Shown here piece after piece: positions 1 to 10,976 of a stretch of 40,782 nt of DNA. The position numbers and the translations under genes were made by a program. Where the stretch lies: contig JABBCA010000084.1 of assembly GCA_018607135.1 (NCBI GenBank), positions 1-40,782 on the forward strand, read 5' to 3'. The number at the start of each line of letters is the position of its first letter. Within the stretch, counting starts at the first letter, position 1. A model generated the notes under the pieces. The model was not told where the DNA came from. It ran no database searches and was given only the letters and a program-made list of their open reading frames with translations. This DNA comes from Opitutales bacterium (GTDB taxonomy: Bacteria > Verrucomicrobiota > Verrucomicrobiia > Opitutales > Coraliomargaritaceae).

Positions 1-2
1 GC

Positions 3-2420
<2,418 letters not shown>

Positions 2421-2445
2421 CACTCATTTTATCGAAGCAACGAAG

Positions 2446-2473
2446 CTAACTTCTAGCTACTAACTTCTAACTT
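2446..2473 (+). repeat. Heptanucleotide tandem repeat before gyrA
   Basis: Four head-to-tail 7-base units: CTAACTT, CTAGCTA, CTAACTT, CTAACTT. They lie in the gyrB-gyrA spacer and end 9 bases before the gyrA start codon. No Shine-Dalgarno sequence is present between repeat and ATG. A different period-7 repeat lies before parE at 14203-14223. Confidence 0.75.
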
Positions 2474-2482
2474 CTTTTCAAC

Positions 2483-4993
2483 ATGTCCGAAGAATTACCA
2501 CCATCTATTCCCAGCGAGAATAATCCCGCTGAAGTGACGTCGATTATCGATATCATGCAGACCGCCTACATCGATTACTCGATGTCCGTGATCGTCTCGC
2601 GCGCCCTGCCCGATGCACGTGACGGCTTTAAGCCCGTGCAACGCCGTATTCTCTACGCAATGCTTCGAGAAGGCCTACTCCACAACCGCAACTTTGATAA
2701 GTGCGCGGGTGTGGTCGGAGAAGTCTTGAAGAACTATCACCCACACGGTGACGGCTCCGTTTACGACACGCTCGTTCGATTGGCTCAAGATTGGGTCATG
2801 CGTTACCCGCTCATCATGCCGCAAGGTAACTTCGGTTCGATTGATGGCGATCCACCAGCTGCGTATCGTTACACTGAGTGTAAGCTTCAGTCCATTGCCG
2901 AAGAAATGCTTAAGAATATCGACGAAGATACCGTCGATTTCGTGCCTAATTATAAGGAAAGCACTACGGAGCCTTCCGTGCTTCCAGCGGCAATGCCAAA
3001 TTTGTTGATGAATGGCTCAACAGGGATCGCGGTCGGCATGACCACAAATATCCCGCCGCACAATCTCGGCGAGCTGATCGACGCGACCTGCGCAATCATC
3101 GACAATCCTTCGATTGAAATGGATGATCTAATAAAGATCATCCCCGGTCCAGACTTCCCTGGCGGTGGTTTTGTCCACGGCACAGCCGGCATCCAAAGCT
3201 ACCTACGCACTGGTCGCGGAATCGTTCGCACGCGCGGCATAGCTGAGGTCGTTGAGTCCAAAGGAAAAGAAGAGATCATCATTTCCGCAATCCCCTACAA
3301 TGTGAATCGAGCGTCCCTAGTGATGCGTATTGCTGAACTCATTACCACAAAGGCGATCGATGGCATTTCCGACCTACGTGATGAGTCCACAGAAACGACT
3401 CGCATCGTTATCGAACTCAAGCGCGGCGCGATACCGCGCGTGATCATCAATCAACTCTACAAGAGCACTCCACTCGAAAGCTCCTTCGGCGTCATCTTAC
3501 TCGCGCTCGACAACCGTCGCCCGAAGCAAATGAACATCAAAGAGATGATCAACTGCTACGTCGACCACCGTCGTGAAGTTATCTACCGACGCACGCAATT
3601 CCAACTTCGTAAAGCAGAAGCACGTGCACACATTCTCGAAGGCTTCAAAATCGCTCTAGATAACCTAGACGACTTCGTTAAGATCATACGCGCATCCAAA
3701 AACCGTGAAGAAGCGAAGGTCAACCTGATGGCGAAGTATCCGCTCTCAGAAATACAAACCAATGCAATTCTCGAACTACGCCTCTATCAACTGACCGGTC
3801 TTGAACGCGGCAAAATTGAAGAAGAGTATCTCGCGCTTATGGCGCTCATCGAAGAGCTTCGCCACATTCTCAATAACGAGCAGCGCTTGCTCGAAGTGAT
3901 TAAGCAAGAGCTTGGGGAGATGAAAGCCAAATATAGCAATCCACGCCGCTCGAAGATCCTAGATGTCGATGGCGATCTCAGTATGGAAGATATCATTCCA
4001 AATGAAGGCTGTATGATTACCATCACCCACAAGGGCTTTATGAAACGCACCTCTCTCGACGAATACCGCTCGCAGAAACGCGGCGGTAAGGGAGTAATCG
4101 GATCTGGCCAATATGAGGACGACTTCGTTGAACACCTCTTCACCGCAAGCACACACGACTATATCATGTTCTTCATGAACAACGGTCGAGTATATGTTGA
4201 GAAGGTTTACAACATTCCTGAAGGTAGTCGCACGGCTAAAGGCCGAGCGATCGCGAATATCATCGAACTGCAAAAAAATGAGAAAATTGCAGCCATGATT
4301 TGTGTGAAAGACTTTGACGAATCGGAGCATCGCATCGTTCTCGCTACCGAGAATGGCGTGACCAAGAAGACCCTACTCTCAGACTATCGTAACCATCGCA
4401 AAGGCGGACTCATCGGCATCAATATTGATGATGGTGACAACCTTGTCGGCGCTCGCCTGACGAATGGTAACGACGATATTCTACTAGTCACCAGCAACGC
4501 GCAGTCCATTCGCTTTAACGAGTCCGACCTCCGCGATCAAGGACGCGCTACACGTGGTGTCCGTGGTATCAAGCTCAAAACAGATAAAGATAAAGTGGTC
4601 GCTATCGAAATCGTTAACGATGAGGAGAAGCTTCTCATTGCAGGTGCCAACGGACTCGGCAAGCGCACTGACTTTAGCGACTATCGCGTCCAATCGCGTG
4701 GCGGTTCTGGGATCATTGCAATCAAATCCGACAAAGTCGCTGGCGCACTCAGTGTCACCGATGAGGACGAGATTATGATGTTTACACAGAAAGGACAAGC
4801 CGTCCGTAGCCCGATCAAAGATGTCCGCATCACTGGTCGCGCGGCAAGTGGCGTCAAACTAGTCAATCTAGCTGACAAAGATAGGCTCATCGGCATCAGC
4901 AAGGTTATTGCCTCTGAAGAAGACGAGGCAGGCGATGGCGAAGAAGGCAGCGAAGGAGCAGCTGAAGCACCCGTAGAGGGCGGCGAGGAGTAA
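2483..4993 (+). CDS. gyrA: DNA gyrase subunit A
   Basis: Breakage-reunion subunit of gyrase, 836 aa (E. coli 875). The N-terminal winged-helix/tower part carries the catalytic tyrosine in AAYRYTE (Tyr130). The C-terminal beta-pinwheel has a near-canonical GyrA box QKRGGKG at 531-537, which marks a supercoiling gyrase rather than a ParC. The tail from about 812 is very rich in Glu, Gly and Ala. At the position of E. coli Ser83 there is Gly91 (HGDGSVYD), while the Asp87 equivalent is kept (Asp95). The ATG follows gyrB by 62 bases and has no Shine-Dalgarno sequence; the gene ends just before a strong terminator at 5017. Confidence 0.98.
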   Translation: MSEELPPSIPSENNPAEVTSIIDIMQTAYIDYSMSVIVSRALPDARDGFKPVQRRILYAMLREGLLHNRNFDKCAGVVGEVLKNYHPHGDGSVYDTLVRLAQDWVMRYPLIMPQGNFGSIDGDPPAAYRYTECKLQSIAEEMLKNIDEDTVDFVPNYKESTTEPSVLPAAMPNLLMNGSTGIAVGMTTNIPPHNLGELIDATCAIIDNPSIEMDDLIKIIPGPDFPGGGFVHGTAGIQSYLRTGRGIVRTRGIAEVVESKGKEEIIISAIPYNVNRASLVMRIAELITTKAIDGISDLRDESTETTRIVIELKRGAIPRVIINQLYKSTPLESSFGVILLALDNRRPKQMNIKEMINCYVDHRREVIYRRTQFQLRKAEARAHILEGFKIALDNLDDFVKIIRASKNREEAKVNLMAKYPLSEIQTNAILELRLYQLTGLERGKIEEEYLALMALIEELRHILNNEQRLLEVIKQELGEMKAKYSNPRRSKILDVDGDLSMEDIIPNEGCMITITHKGFMKRTSLDEYRSQKRGGKGVIGSGQYEDDFVEHLFTASTHDYIMFFMNNGRVYVEKVYNIPEGSRTAKGRAIANIIELQKNEKIAAMICVKDFDESEHRIVLATENGVTKKTLLSDYRNHRKGGLIGINIDDGDNLVGARLTNGNDDILLVTSNAQSIRFNESDLRDQGRATRGVRGIKLKTDKDKVVAIEIVNDEEKLLIAGANGLGKRTDFSDYRVQSRGGSGIIAIKSDKVAGALSVTDEDEIMMFTQKGQAVRSPIKDVRITGRAASGVKLVNLADKDRLIGISKVIASEEDEAGDGEEGSEGAAEAPVEGGEE

Positions 4994-5016
4994 GCCCGTT
5001 CACACTTCAAGACACT

Positions 5017-5045
5017 AAGGCCGCTCATTTAGAGCGGCCTTTTTT
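5017..5045 (+). terminator. Rho-independent terminator of gyrBA
   Basis: Perfect 10-bp stem AAGGCCGCTC / GAGCGGCCTT around the loop ATTTA, running straight into a T tract. It begins 24 bases after the gyrA stop codon. Confidence 0.93.
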
Positions 5046-5123
5046 GTAATGCCCGTGTATTATTTAGAGAATTTGTTAAGGACAAAGGTTTACATTAGTC
5101 AAAAGCATCACCATAAATAGAAC

Positions 5124-5915
5124 ATGCCAATAAGCCTCCTCCACTCAACGTCGACAAAGTTCACAAGTCTGCTTTATTTCGCTGTGTTTAGCTGCTTGGT
5201 GGCTACCTCTGTAAACGCGAGTGAGATTCAAGTGGGTTCAAGTTATGCTGATGTAATTCAAATACTGGGAGAACCCGATGGAGAGCTAAAGCTTGGTCAA
5301 AAATCGATTCTCACCTACGGCAAAGCCAAAATTAAACTCCTCAATAACAACGTCGTCTCAGTAAGCTCCGAGCTAGAGAAACAACTCTTGGAGCGGAGTC
5401 AGACCAAGTCTGAAGTCGAAGCGAATCGGGACAAAGGTCTTGTGAATTTCAGGGGTAAGTGGGTCACGCCAAATCAAAGGGATGCTGTGCTCAAATCAGA
5501 ATTAATAGCCAAACAAAAGTATAATAAATCCAGAAGCGTAGCGCTTCACAGCCAACAACTCTGGCACACTGACGTCAATAGAGCGATGCAACTGGCTAAA
5601 TCCACAAATAAACAGCTGCTCTTAAACTTTACTGGGTCCGACTGGTGTGGATGGTGCATCCGACTGGATAATGAAGTATTTTCTCAACAAGGCTTCATCA
5701 ATTATGCCAAAAGTAATTACATTCTAGTCAAAGTTGACTTCCCGAAACGTAGCACTCAAACCGATCAACTTAGGAAGCAAAATAGGAGCCTAGCCAATAA
5801 GTATAGGGTCCGCGCTTACCCGACCATAGTGCTCGTGGATTCTAACGGAAAACCATTAGCTCGGAGTGGCTATGTCAAAGGTGGTCCTGAGGCCTTTCTT
5901 CGCACACTTAGGTAG
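5124..5915 (+). CDS. Secreted thioredoxin-fold protein with CGWC motif
   Basis: 263 aa. Residues 1-32 form a signal peptide (hydrophobic stretch, cleavage probably after VNA), so the protein is exported. Residues about 36-80 (VGSSYADVIQILGEPDG, then LTYG) resemble the SmpA/OmlA (BamE) type repeat. A short GLVNFRGKWVTP segment follows, then a thioredoxin-like domain from about 147 to the end with DWCGWC (Cys175, Cys178) and a cis-proline candidate in RAYPTIV. The redox motif suggests a periplasmic thiol-disulfide role; the substrate is unknown. It is a single gene, flanked upstream by the gyrA terminator and downstream by a gene-poor stretch. Confidence 0.85.
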   Translation: MPISLLHSTSTKFTSLLYFAVFSCLVATSVNASEIQVGSSYADVIQILGEPDGELKLGQKSILTYGKAKIKLLNNNVVSVSSELEKQLLERSQTKSEVEANRDKGLVNFRGKWVTPNQRDAVLKSELIAKQKYNKSRSVALHSQQLWHTDVNRAMQLAKSTNKQLLLNFTGSDWCGWCIRLDNEVFSQQGFINYAKSNYILVKVDFPKRSTQTDQLRKQNRSLANKYRVRAYPTIVLVDSNGKPLARSGYVKGGPEAFLRTLR

Positions 5916-5976
5916 GCCCTCGATCCCTTACCTTCTAACTTTTGCTTCCGGCTCGGCTTGGTCGGACGGCCCTAAA

Positions 5977-6165
5977 CTACTTCGAGCGCAATAAAAATGC
6001 CTGGAATGCTTGATCTACATTCTGCGGGCCTTTCGACCGAGTGAAACCTAGGTTTTCTGCCTGTTGACGCAAACTTCTACCTGAAGCACCCAGTCGTCTC
6101 GATCCTACTAAATGGCGTAGATAAGCGATTGGGCGAGTTCGTGGGGTAGAGAATGCATCCTTCAT
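5977..6165 (-). CDS. Small basic hypothetical protein (doubtful)
   Basis: 62 codons in the 361-base gap between the thioredoxin-fold gene and topB, in the same direction as topB and 111 bases beyond its stop. The product is Arg/Gln-rich (for example SGRSLRQQAENLGF) with no signal peptide or membrane segment. I do not recognise a family. There is no clear ribosome site (only AGAG about 10 bases upstream). It could be a genuine small protein, the remnant of a larger gene, or a chance ORF. The rest of the gap (5916-5976 and 6166-6276) shows no gene, RNA or terminator I can support. Confidence 0.35.
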   Translation of the reverse strand: MKDAFSTPRTRPIAYLRHLVGSRRLGASGRSLRQQAENLGFTRSKGPQNVDQAFQAFLLRSK

Positions 6166-6276
6166 AAGGTAAACTCTCTATTTTTCACATGCGGTTTTCC
6201 ATTATATTCTGCGAAGATAGACCCCTTTTACAGATTGATTACAAGCCTGGTGCACAAATAGACATCTATTCTCAAG

Positions 6277-8622
6277 CTAGGAAAAATCAAATTTCACTTC
6301 ATGGCCGACCACCTTCAATTTAGCATCGAAGTCCTTGCCAGCCTTAGACTTAAAGCCTTTTAGAACTCCAGAAGTGCCACCTTCAAGCACCTGTTTCACT
6401 TCATCTAAAGCGATCTGCCGCTGAGCCATAGTTTTCCATACTACGAACTTACAGCCATTGCGCCAATTGGAACAACCGTAGGCCTTAGCGCCCTCAACCA
6501 CATCACCTCCACAGACAGGACAAGGCCCAATTGTGGAGTCGTCACGACCGCCCTTCTCCACTTCAGCTTCTTCGTGCTGTAATTTGCCTTTCTTATTCAA
6601 AATCAAAGTCGAGAAGTGTTTCTTTCCTTTAATTGTGATTGGATGCGGCGTAAGGCTACGCTTGTGTGACAGTATCTCTCGTGCCAGTTGTGGAGGTATA
6701 TCCACCCCCCAATGCTTTGCGGGTAGCACGAATTTACACCCCTGTTTCCACTGCGTGCAACCGTATGCTTGTTTACCGCGCATGACTGGTGAATTACAGA
6801 TCGGACAGGGCCCTAGATGTAACAAATCGATCGTTTTCGCTGCGGTGCACTGTAAAATCTCACGGGTATAATCTGCGACTTCGGACATGAATTGAGACGA
6901 ATCATACTCACCCCGTTCCACTTGTTTGAGACGAAACTCCCAATCACCTGTAAGCTCTGGTGATTTTAAACGCTCATCTTGAATCAATGAAACCAATGCA
7001 CGACCAGACTCAGTGCTGACTAAGCTTTTACCTTTGCGCTCTACATAGGTGCGCTGGATCAACACCTCAATAATTGAAGCGCGTGTCGCAGGCGTGCCGA
7101 CCCCTTTGTCTTTAAGTGCTTCCTTTAAGTCTTCGTCTTCGATGACTTTACCCGCAGTTTCCATGAGCTGCAGCAAACTGGCCTCATTGAACCGCTTCGG
7201 AGCCGAGGTTTTAAACTGAGGCAGTGATGGTTCGTGCGGATTACTTTCACCTTCTTGAAAATCGGGAAGTTCTTGAGCACTTTCCTCCTCCTCGCCTTCC
7301 TTAGCGTTCTCAGAGACCGCTGCTTTAGACTCTTTTGGATATAAAGCCTGCCATCCAGCATCAATGACTACCTTGCCTCGCGCCCTAAAAGCTTCGCTTG
7401 CAGCAACTGCCTCCACTACGGTGACCGCCTTCATACAAGCCGGATAGAAGACCGCTATCAAACGTGTAACGACTGCATCGTATAGTTTGGCTTCATCGCC
7501 ACTCAGACGGTCGCCGAGAATTTCGGTGGGAATGATCGCGTGGTGGTCGGACACCTTCTTATCATCTACGATCCGTTTCGTAAACTTCAGCTCGGTAGTA
7601 TTTACAGGTTCAAGCTCGGCCGACTTAATCCGTCGAAGTGCTTCAAGCAGCGGCGCAATAGTAGGTTCAATATCTGAACTTAAATACCGACTATCTGTTC
7701 GCGGATACGTCAGGTGCTTACTTTCGTAGAGACTCTGAGCGAGCTTCAGCGTCTGATCCGCAGTAAACCCGTAACGTTTATTCATGTCCTGCTGCAACGA
7801 GGTCAAATCATACAGCAGCGGCGGATTGGCTTTCTCGTTCTTCTTAGTAACGGATTGGATCACGAGTTCCTCTCCGTTGACTCTTTCTATTACGGCTTCG
7901 GCCTTGGTCTTGTCTTCAAACTTGCCCACAGTATGCTTAAACTTTGCGCCACGACACACTGTATGCACTTCCCAGAAATCCTTTGGTATGAAAAATTCAA
8001 TATCTAAATCGCGATTCACAATCATCGCGAGAATCGGCGTCTGCACACGCCCCAAGCTCAGCAATAGATTACGTTGGCCATACTCCACCGTAAAAAACCG
8101 CGTAGCATTCAGACCCACAATCCAGTCGGCCTCACTGCGACACTTCGCTGCGGCGTATAAATTATCATAGGCTGAACTCGACTCCAGTTTAGCGAAGCCT
8201 TTCTGGATCGCGGACTCTGTAAGCGAACTGATCCATAACCGCTTGCAAGGCTTCGACTCACACTTCGCCCAAGTTAAGATATAACGAAAAATCAACTCCC
8301 CCTCTCGTCCCGCGTCCGTCGCACATACAATTTCCTCGGCCTCTTCAAAGAGCCGCTTAATTGTCATCAACTGCTCTTCAGCTGAACCGTCCTTCCGAGT
8401 TCGCAACTTAAATTCGCTGGGAATAATGGGGAGATTACTCAGCCGCCAAGATTTCCATTTTGGATTATAATCCTCTGGTTCCTGCAACTCAACCATATGG
8501 CCAAATGCCCAGGTCACAATCCACGCATCACCTTTAAGAAAGCCTTTTCCTTGGCTGGTGGCGCCCAAAAACTTAGCGATGTCGCGAGCCACGGAGGGCT
8601 TCTCTGCTAAAACAACTTTCAT
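6277..8622 (-). CDS. topB: DNA topoisomerase III
   Basis: Type IA topoisomerase that passes single strands and decatenates. 781 aa, longer than E. coli TopB (653). The TOPRIM domain starts at the N terminus (VLAEKPSVARDIAKFLG) and includes DAGREGELIF near 103-112. The catalytic tyrosine is Tyr306 in LTYPRTDSRYL. After the core there is an acidic linker (about 435-470). The C-terminal third carries two CPxC...GC zinc-ribbon repeats of the topoisomerase C-terminal type, each followed by W and CKF. The start is ATG with the family's usual M-K-V-V-L-A-E-K-P-S opening. The zinc-ribbon gene 34 bases upstream is probably in the same transcript. Confidence 0.96.
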   Translation of the reverse strand: MKVVLAEKPSVARDIAKFLGATSQGKGFLKGDAWIVTWAFGHMVELQEPEDYNPKWKSWRLSNLPIIPSEFKLRTRKDGSAEEQLMTIKRLFEEAEEIVCATDAGREGELIFRYILTWAKCESKPCKRLWISSLTESAIQKGFAKLESSSAYDNLYAAAKCRSEADWIVGLNATRFFTVEYGQRNLLLSLGRVQTPILAMIVNRDLDIEFFIPKDFWEVHTVCRGAKFKHTVGKFEDKTKAEAVIERVNGEELVIQSVTKKNEKANPPLLYDLTSLQQDMNKRYGFTADQTLKLAQSLYESKHLTYPRTDSRYLSSDIEPTIAPLLEALRRIKSAELEPVNTTELKFTKRIVDDKKVSDHHAIIPTEILGDRLSGDEAKLYDAVVTRLIAVFYPACMKAVTVVEAVAASEAFRARGKVVIDAGWQALYPKESKAAVSENAKEGEEEESAQELPDFQEGESNPHEPSLPQFKTSAPKRFNEASLLQLMETAGKVIEDEDLKEALKDKGVGTPATRASIIEVLIQRTYVERKGKSLVSTESGRALVSLIQDERLKSPELTGDWEFRLKQVERGEYDSSQFMSEVADYTREILQCTAAKTIDLLHLGPCPICNSPVMRGKQAYGCTQWKQGCKFVLPAKHWGVDIPPQLAREILSHKRSLTPHPITIKGKKHFSTLILNKKGKLQHEEAEVEKGGRDDSTIGPCPVCGGDVVEGAKAYGCSNWRNGCKFVVWKTMAQRQIALDEVKQVLEGGTSGVLKGFKSKAGKDFDAKLKVVGHEVKFDFS

Positions 8623-8656
8623 TCAAGCTCAACGACACTGCCCAACTCCACATCAT

Positions 8657-9361
8657 TTAAGCATAGACCATACGCGCACATTGATCACAAAAATGTGGTT
8701 CACCTGGGACCATCGCAGCTTTGGACACTTCATTCGACACGCGTAGATGGCAACCACCGCACTTGTGTGCTTCAATTGGCACCACGTAAGGAGCACGCTT
8801 GGTCAACGTTCTAACACGATCGTAGTGCTCTAAATAGCCCGCATCTGCATCGTCACGACACTTGTCTAGCGCAGATTTAGCAGCATCAATCGACGCCTTC
8901 AAATTCGCTTCACGTTCACCCAGTAAAGTGATTTCATTTCGCTGCACTTCAATCCGCTTATCAATTAAAGCCTTCTCCGCCTCAAAGGACTCTCTCTGCG
9001 TATCAATTTCCAACATCAGCTCGATTTCCTGCTCTTCCAACTGGCTGATTTCAGCTTCAGTCTGCTCGATCTGTAAAGTCATGGCACGATAATCGTCATT
9101 CTTTTTGATTTCTAGCTGCTGTGTGCGAAATCGAGCCAACGCGGCCTCTTTAGACTTCACTTCAACATCGAGCTCATGCCGTTGCACCTCTTTTTCCTTT
9201 AGTGCCTGACTCGCTGCCTCAGTATTTGCCTCCTCACTTTGAATTAACTTTTCAATCGCTGCCCTCTCCAGCGGTATCCTATCGAGCTCCTGCTCGATTT
9301 TCTGTAGCGATGTGTCGCGGTCCTGGACAATAAGAAGCTTTTCGATTTGCGGGTCAGACAT
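8657..9361 (-). CDS. Coiled-coil protein with C-terminal C4 zinc ribbon (CT398-like)
   Basis: 234 aa, soluble. Residues about 1-170 are almost entirely charged heptads predicted to form a long antiparallel coiled coil. A C-terminal C4 zinc ribbon has Cys201, Cys204, Cys225 and Cys228. This is the architecture of the chlamydial CT398/DUF164 family, for which nucleic-acid or sigma-54/secretion contacts have been proposed; the function here is not shown by the sequence. It is the first gene of a minus-strand pair with topB (34 bases apart) and diverges from the TPR gene, with 61 bases between start codons. Confidence 0.88.
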   Translation of the reverse strand: MSDPQIEKLLIVQDRDTSLQKIEQELDRIPLERAAIEKLIQSEEANTEAASQALKEKEVQRHELDVEVKSKEAALARFRTQQLEIKKNDDYRAMTLQIEQTEAEISQLEEQEIELMLEIDTQRESFEAEKALIDKRIEVQRNEITLLGEREANLKASIDAAKSALDKCRDDADAGYLEHYDRVRTLTKRAPYVVPIEAHKCGGCHLRVSNEVSKAAMVPGEPHFCDQCARMVYA

Positions 9362-9422
9362 ATGTGAGATAACTCTCCTTTACTCAAAACTCAACACCAC
9401 ACAGAGCAACACAAAAGACACC

Positions 9423-9782
9423 ATGAGCGACACTTCTCTCCAAGATCAAATCGACGACGCTACACTCGACTTCACATTAGGTGAAAGCGCTGCCGCAATT
9501 CAAAAGCTGCAAATTTTGGTCGATGCACACGCCGATTCCTTCGAAGCATGGCACGCCCTGACAGAAGTCTACTTTTCTGAAGCCGATTACGATGCGGCAC
9601 TCTCAGCGGGAGAAGCCGCTCATGGACTCAAGCCGGACGACATTCATATCAACACCAGCCTGTCTCGCATTTGGATGGAACGTGGAGATAAGAACAAAGC
9701 CGAGCACTTCGGTGCGCAAGCTCGAATGCTCGGTTGGAAGGACGAACTAAAATCTCCCCCCGAAACGGACTCCATTTCTTAG
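9423..9782 (+). CDS. Small TPR-repeat protein
   Basis: 119 aa, cytoplasmic. About two to three tetratricopeptide repeats are visible (AWHALTEVYFSEADYDAALS; INTSLSRIWMERGDKNKAEH), which would act as a protein-protein scaffold; the partner is unknown. The frame stays open upstream to 9312, but that part overlaps the divergent zinc-ribbon gene and reads as junk, so ATG 9423 is the likely start. The leader AAAGACACC has no Shine-Dalgarno sequence. accA follows after 50 bases and may share the transcript. Confidence 0.85.
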   Translation: MSDTSLQDQIDDATLDFTLGESAAAIQKLQILVDAHADSFEAWHALTEVYFSEADYDAALSAGEAAHGLKPDDIHINTSLSRIWMERGDKNKAEHFGAQARMLGWKDELKSPPETDSIS

Positions 9783-9832
9783 CGATTCAAGGCATTGACA
9801 GTTGAACCGAGCGAGCTCTAAAGTGCACCCAC

Positions 9833-10807
9833 ATGGAAGATGTAACTTACACCCTAGAATTTGAAAAACCTCTACGTGAGCTAGAGAAACAGCTCATCAC
9901 GCTTCGCACTGTCTCCGACGAGTCCAAGGTGGACGTCAGCAGTGAAATCAAAGCTATTGAGGAAAAAATAGAAAAAACTAAATCGGATATTTATTCGAAC
10001 CTCACACCTTGGCAACGCGTGCAACTCTCGCGCCACCCCAAACGCCCCTATTCACTAGATTATATCGCACAAGTATTTACCGACTTCGAAGAACTTCATG
10101 GAGATCGTCGCTTTCGCGAAGATGCTGCCATTGTTGGTGGTCCAGCCTTCCTTGATGGCCAAGCAATTATGGTAATCGGTCAGCAAAAAGGCCGAAACAC
10201 CAGAGACAATTTGAAGCGCAATTTTGGTTGCCCACACCCAGAAGGTTATCGTAAAGCGATGCGCTTGATGAATATGGCAGAAAAGTTTGAAATGCCAATT
10301 GTGACACTCATTGACACTCCTGGTGCCTATCCCGGAATCGGTGCAGAAGAACGACACGTTGCCGAAGCAATCGCAGTGAACATTCGAGATATGAGCGCAC
10401 TTAAGGTCCCGATCATTTCAATTGTGATTGGAGAAGGAGGTTCGGGCGGTGCGCTTGGCATGGCAGTCGCTGACGAAGTGATGATCATGGAAAACAGCTA
10501 CTATTCGGTAATTTCTCCAGAAGGCTGCGCTGCTATTTTGTGGAAGGACCGAGCCGCAGCACCCAAGGCAGCCGACGCCCTCCGCTTTAGTCCAGAGCAT
10601 TTAAAAGAATTTAAGGTCGTAGATCGCATCATCAAAGAACCAACAGGAGGCGCCCATCGCGACCACTCAATCGCTGCAGCTGCTGTCAAAGAAGCGATCA
10701 CCGACTCGCTTAAAAAACTCCAGAAGAAGAGCACTAAAAAACTACTGGATGAGCGATACGCCAAGTTTCGTAATCTCGGCATTTTCGCTGAAACCGTTGA
10801 GGCATAA
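9833..10807 (+). CDS. accA: Acetyl-CoA carboxylase carboxyltransferase subunit alpha
   Basis: 324 aa (E. coli 319). With AccD it transfers the carboxyl group from biotin to acetyl-CoA, giving malonyl-CoA for fatty acid synthesis in the cytoplasm. Typical features are the N-terminal helical LEFEKPLRELEKQ segment, ELHGDR, the GYRKAMRLM stretch, TLIDTPGAYPG, and the oxyanion-hole segment GEGGSGGALG followed by SVISPEGCAAILWKD. accD is not in the window. The gene ends before a palindromic terminator at 10825. Confidence 0.97.
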   Translation: MEDVTYTLEFEKPLRELEKQLITLRTVSDESKVDVSSEIKAIEEKIEKTKSDIYSNLTPWQRVQLSRHPKRPYSLDYIAQVFTDFEELHGDRRFREDAAIVGGPAFLDGQAIMVIGQQKGRNTRDNLKRNFGCPHPEGYRKAMRLMNMAEKFEMPIVTLIDTPGAYPGIGAEERHVAEAIAVNIRDMSALKVPIISIVIGEGGSGGALGMAVADEVMIMENSYYSVISPEGCAAILWKDRAAAPKAADALRFSPEHLKEFKVVDRIIKEPTGGAHRDHSIAAAAVKEAITDSLKKLQKKSTKKLLDERYAKFRNLGIFAETVEA

Positions 10808-10824
10808 TCGACTTGCTGTCTACT

Positions 10825-10860
10825 TTCAAAAAGGCTGCTAGGTTTACGAGCCTTTTTGAA
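10825..10860 (+). terminator. Terminator downstream of accA
   Basis: Perfect 12-bp inverted repeat TTCAAAAAGGCT / AGCCTTTTTGAA around a 12-base loop, starting 17 bases after the accA stop. The right arm carries the T run, as in many rho-independent terminators; the symmetry could also stop transcription from the right. Confidence 0.85.
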
Positions 10861-10867
10861 TTCTTTA

Positions 10868-10945
10868 ATGGGAGGACCTGTTCCGCTATGTCCGCAAAGC
10901 GAAAGCTCATCGCAGCCATCGAGTGAGGTTGACCGGCCCTCCCAT
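10868..10945. repeat. Structured intergenic inverted-repeat element
   Basis: A 78-base unit bounded by perfect 8-base arms ATGGGAGG and CCTCCCAT, with pairing extending imperfectly inward (ACC.GT against AC.GG). Inside are shorter self-complementary segments (CGCT/AGCG; CTCA.TCG/CGA.TGAG). It fills the convergent gap between accA and the MBL gene. It looks like a dispersed, non-coding REP- or MITE-like element, but only one copy is visible here. Confidence 0.5.
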
Positions 10946-10976
10946 CCCGATAGGAGGATATGTGCTCAACTCTACC

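Noticed and set aside
5089-5117. TTTACA-17-CATAAA as a promoter of the thioredoxin-fold gene
   Set aside because: Weak match, and it would place the transcript start at the ATG; not convincing without mapping.
9312-9422. Upstream extension of the TPR protein
   Set aside because: It overlaps the divergent zinc-ribbon gene and crosses the likely promoter region.
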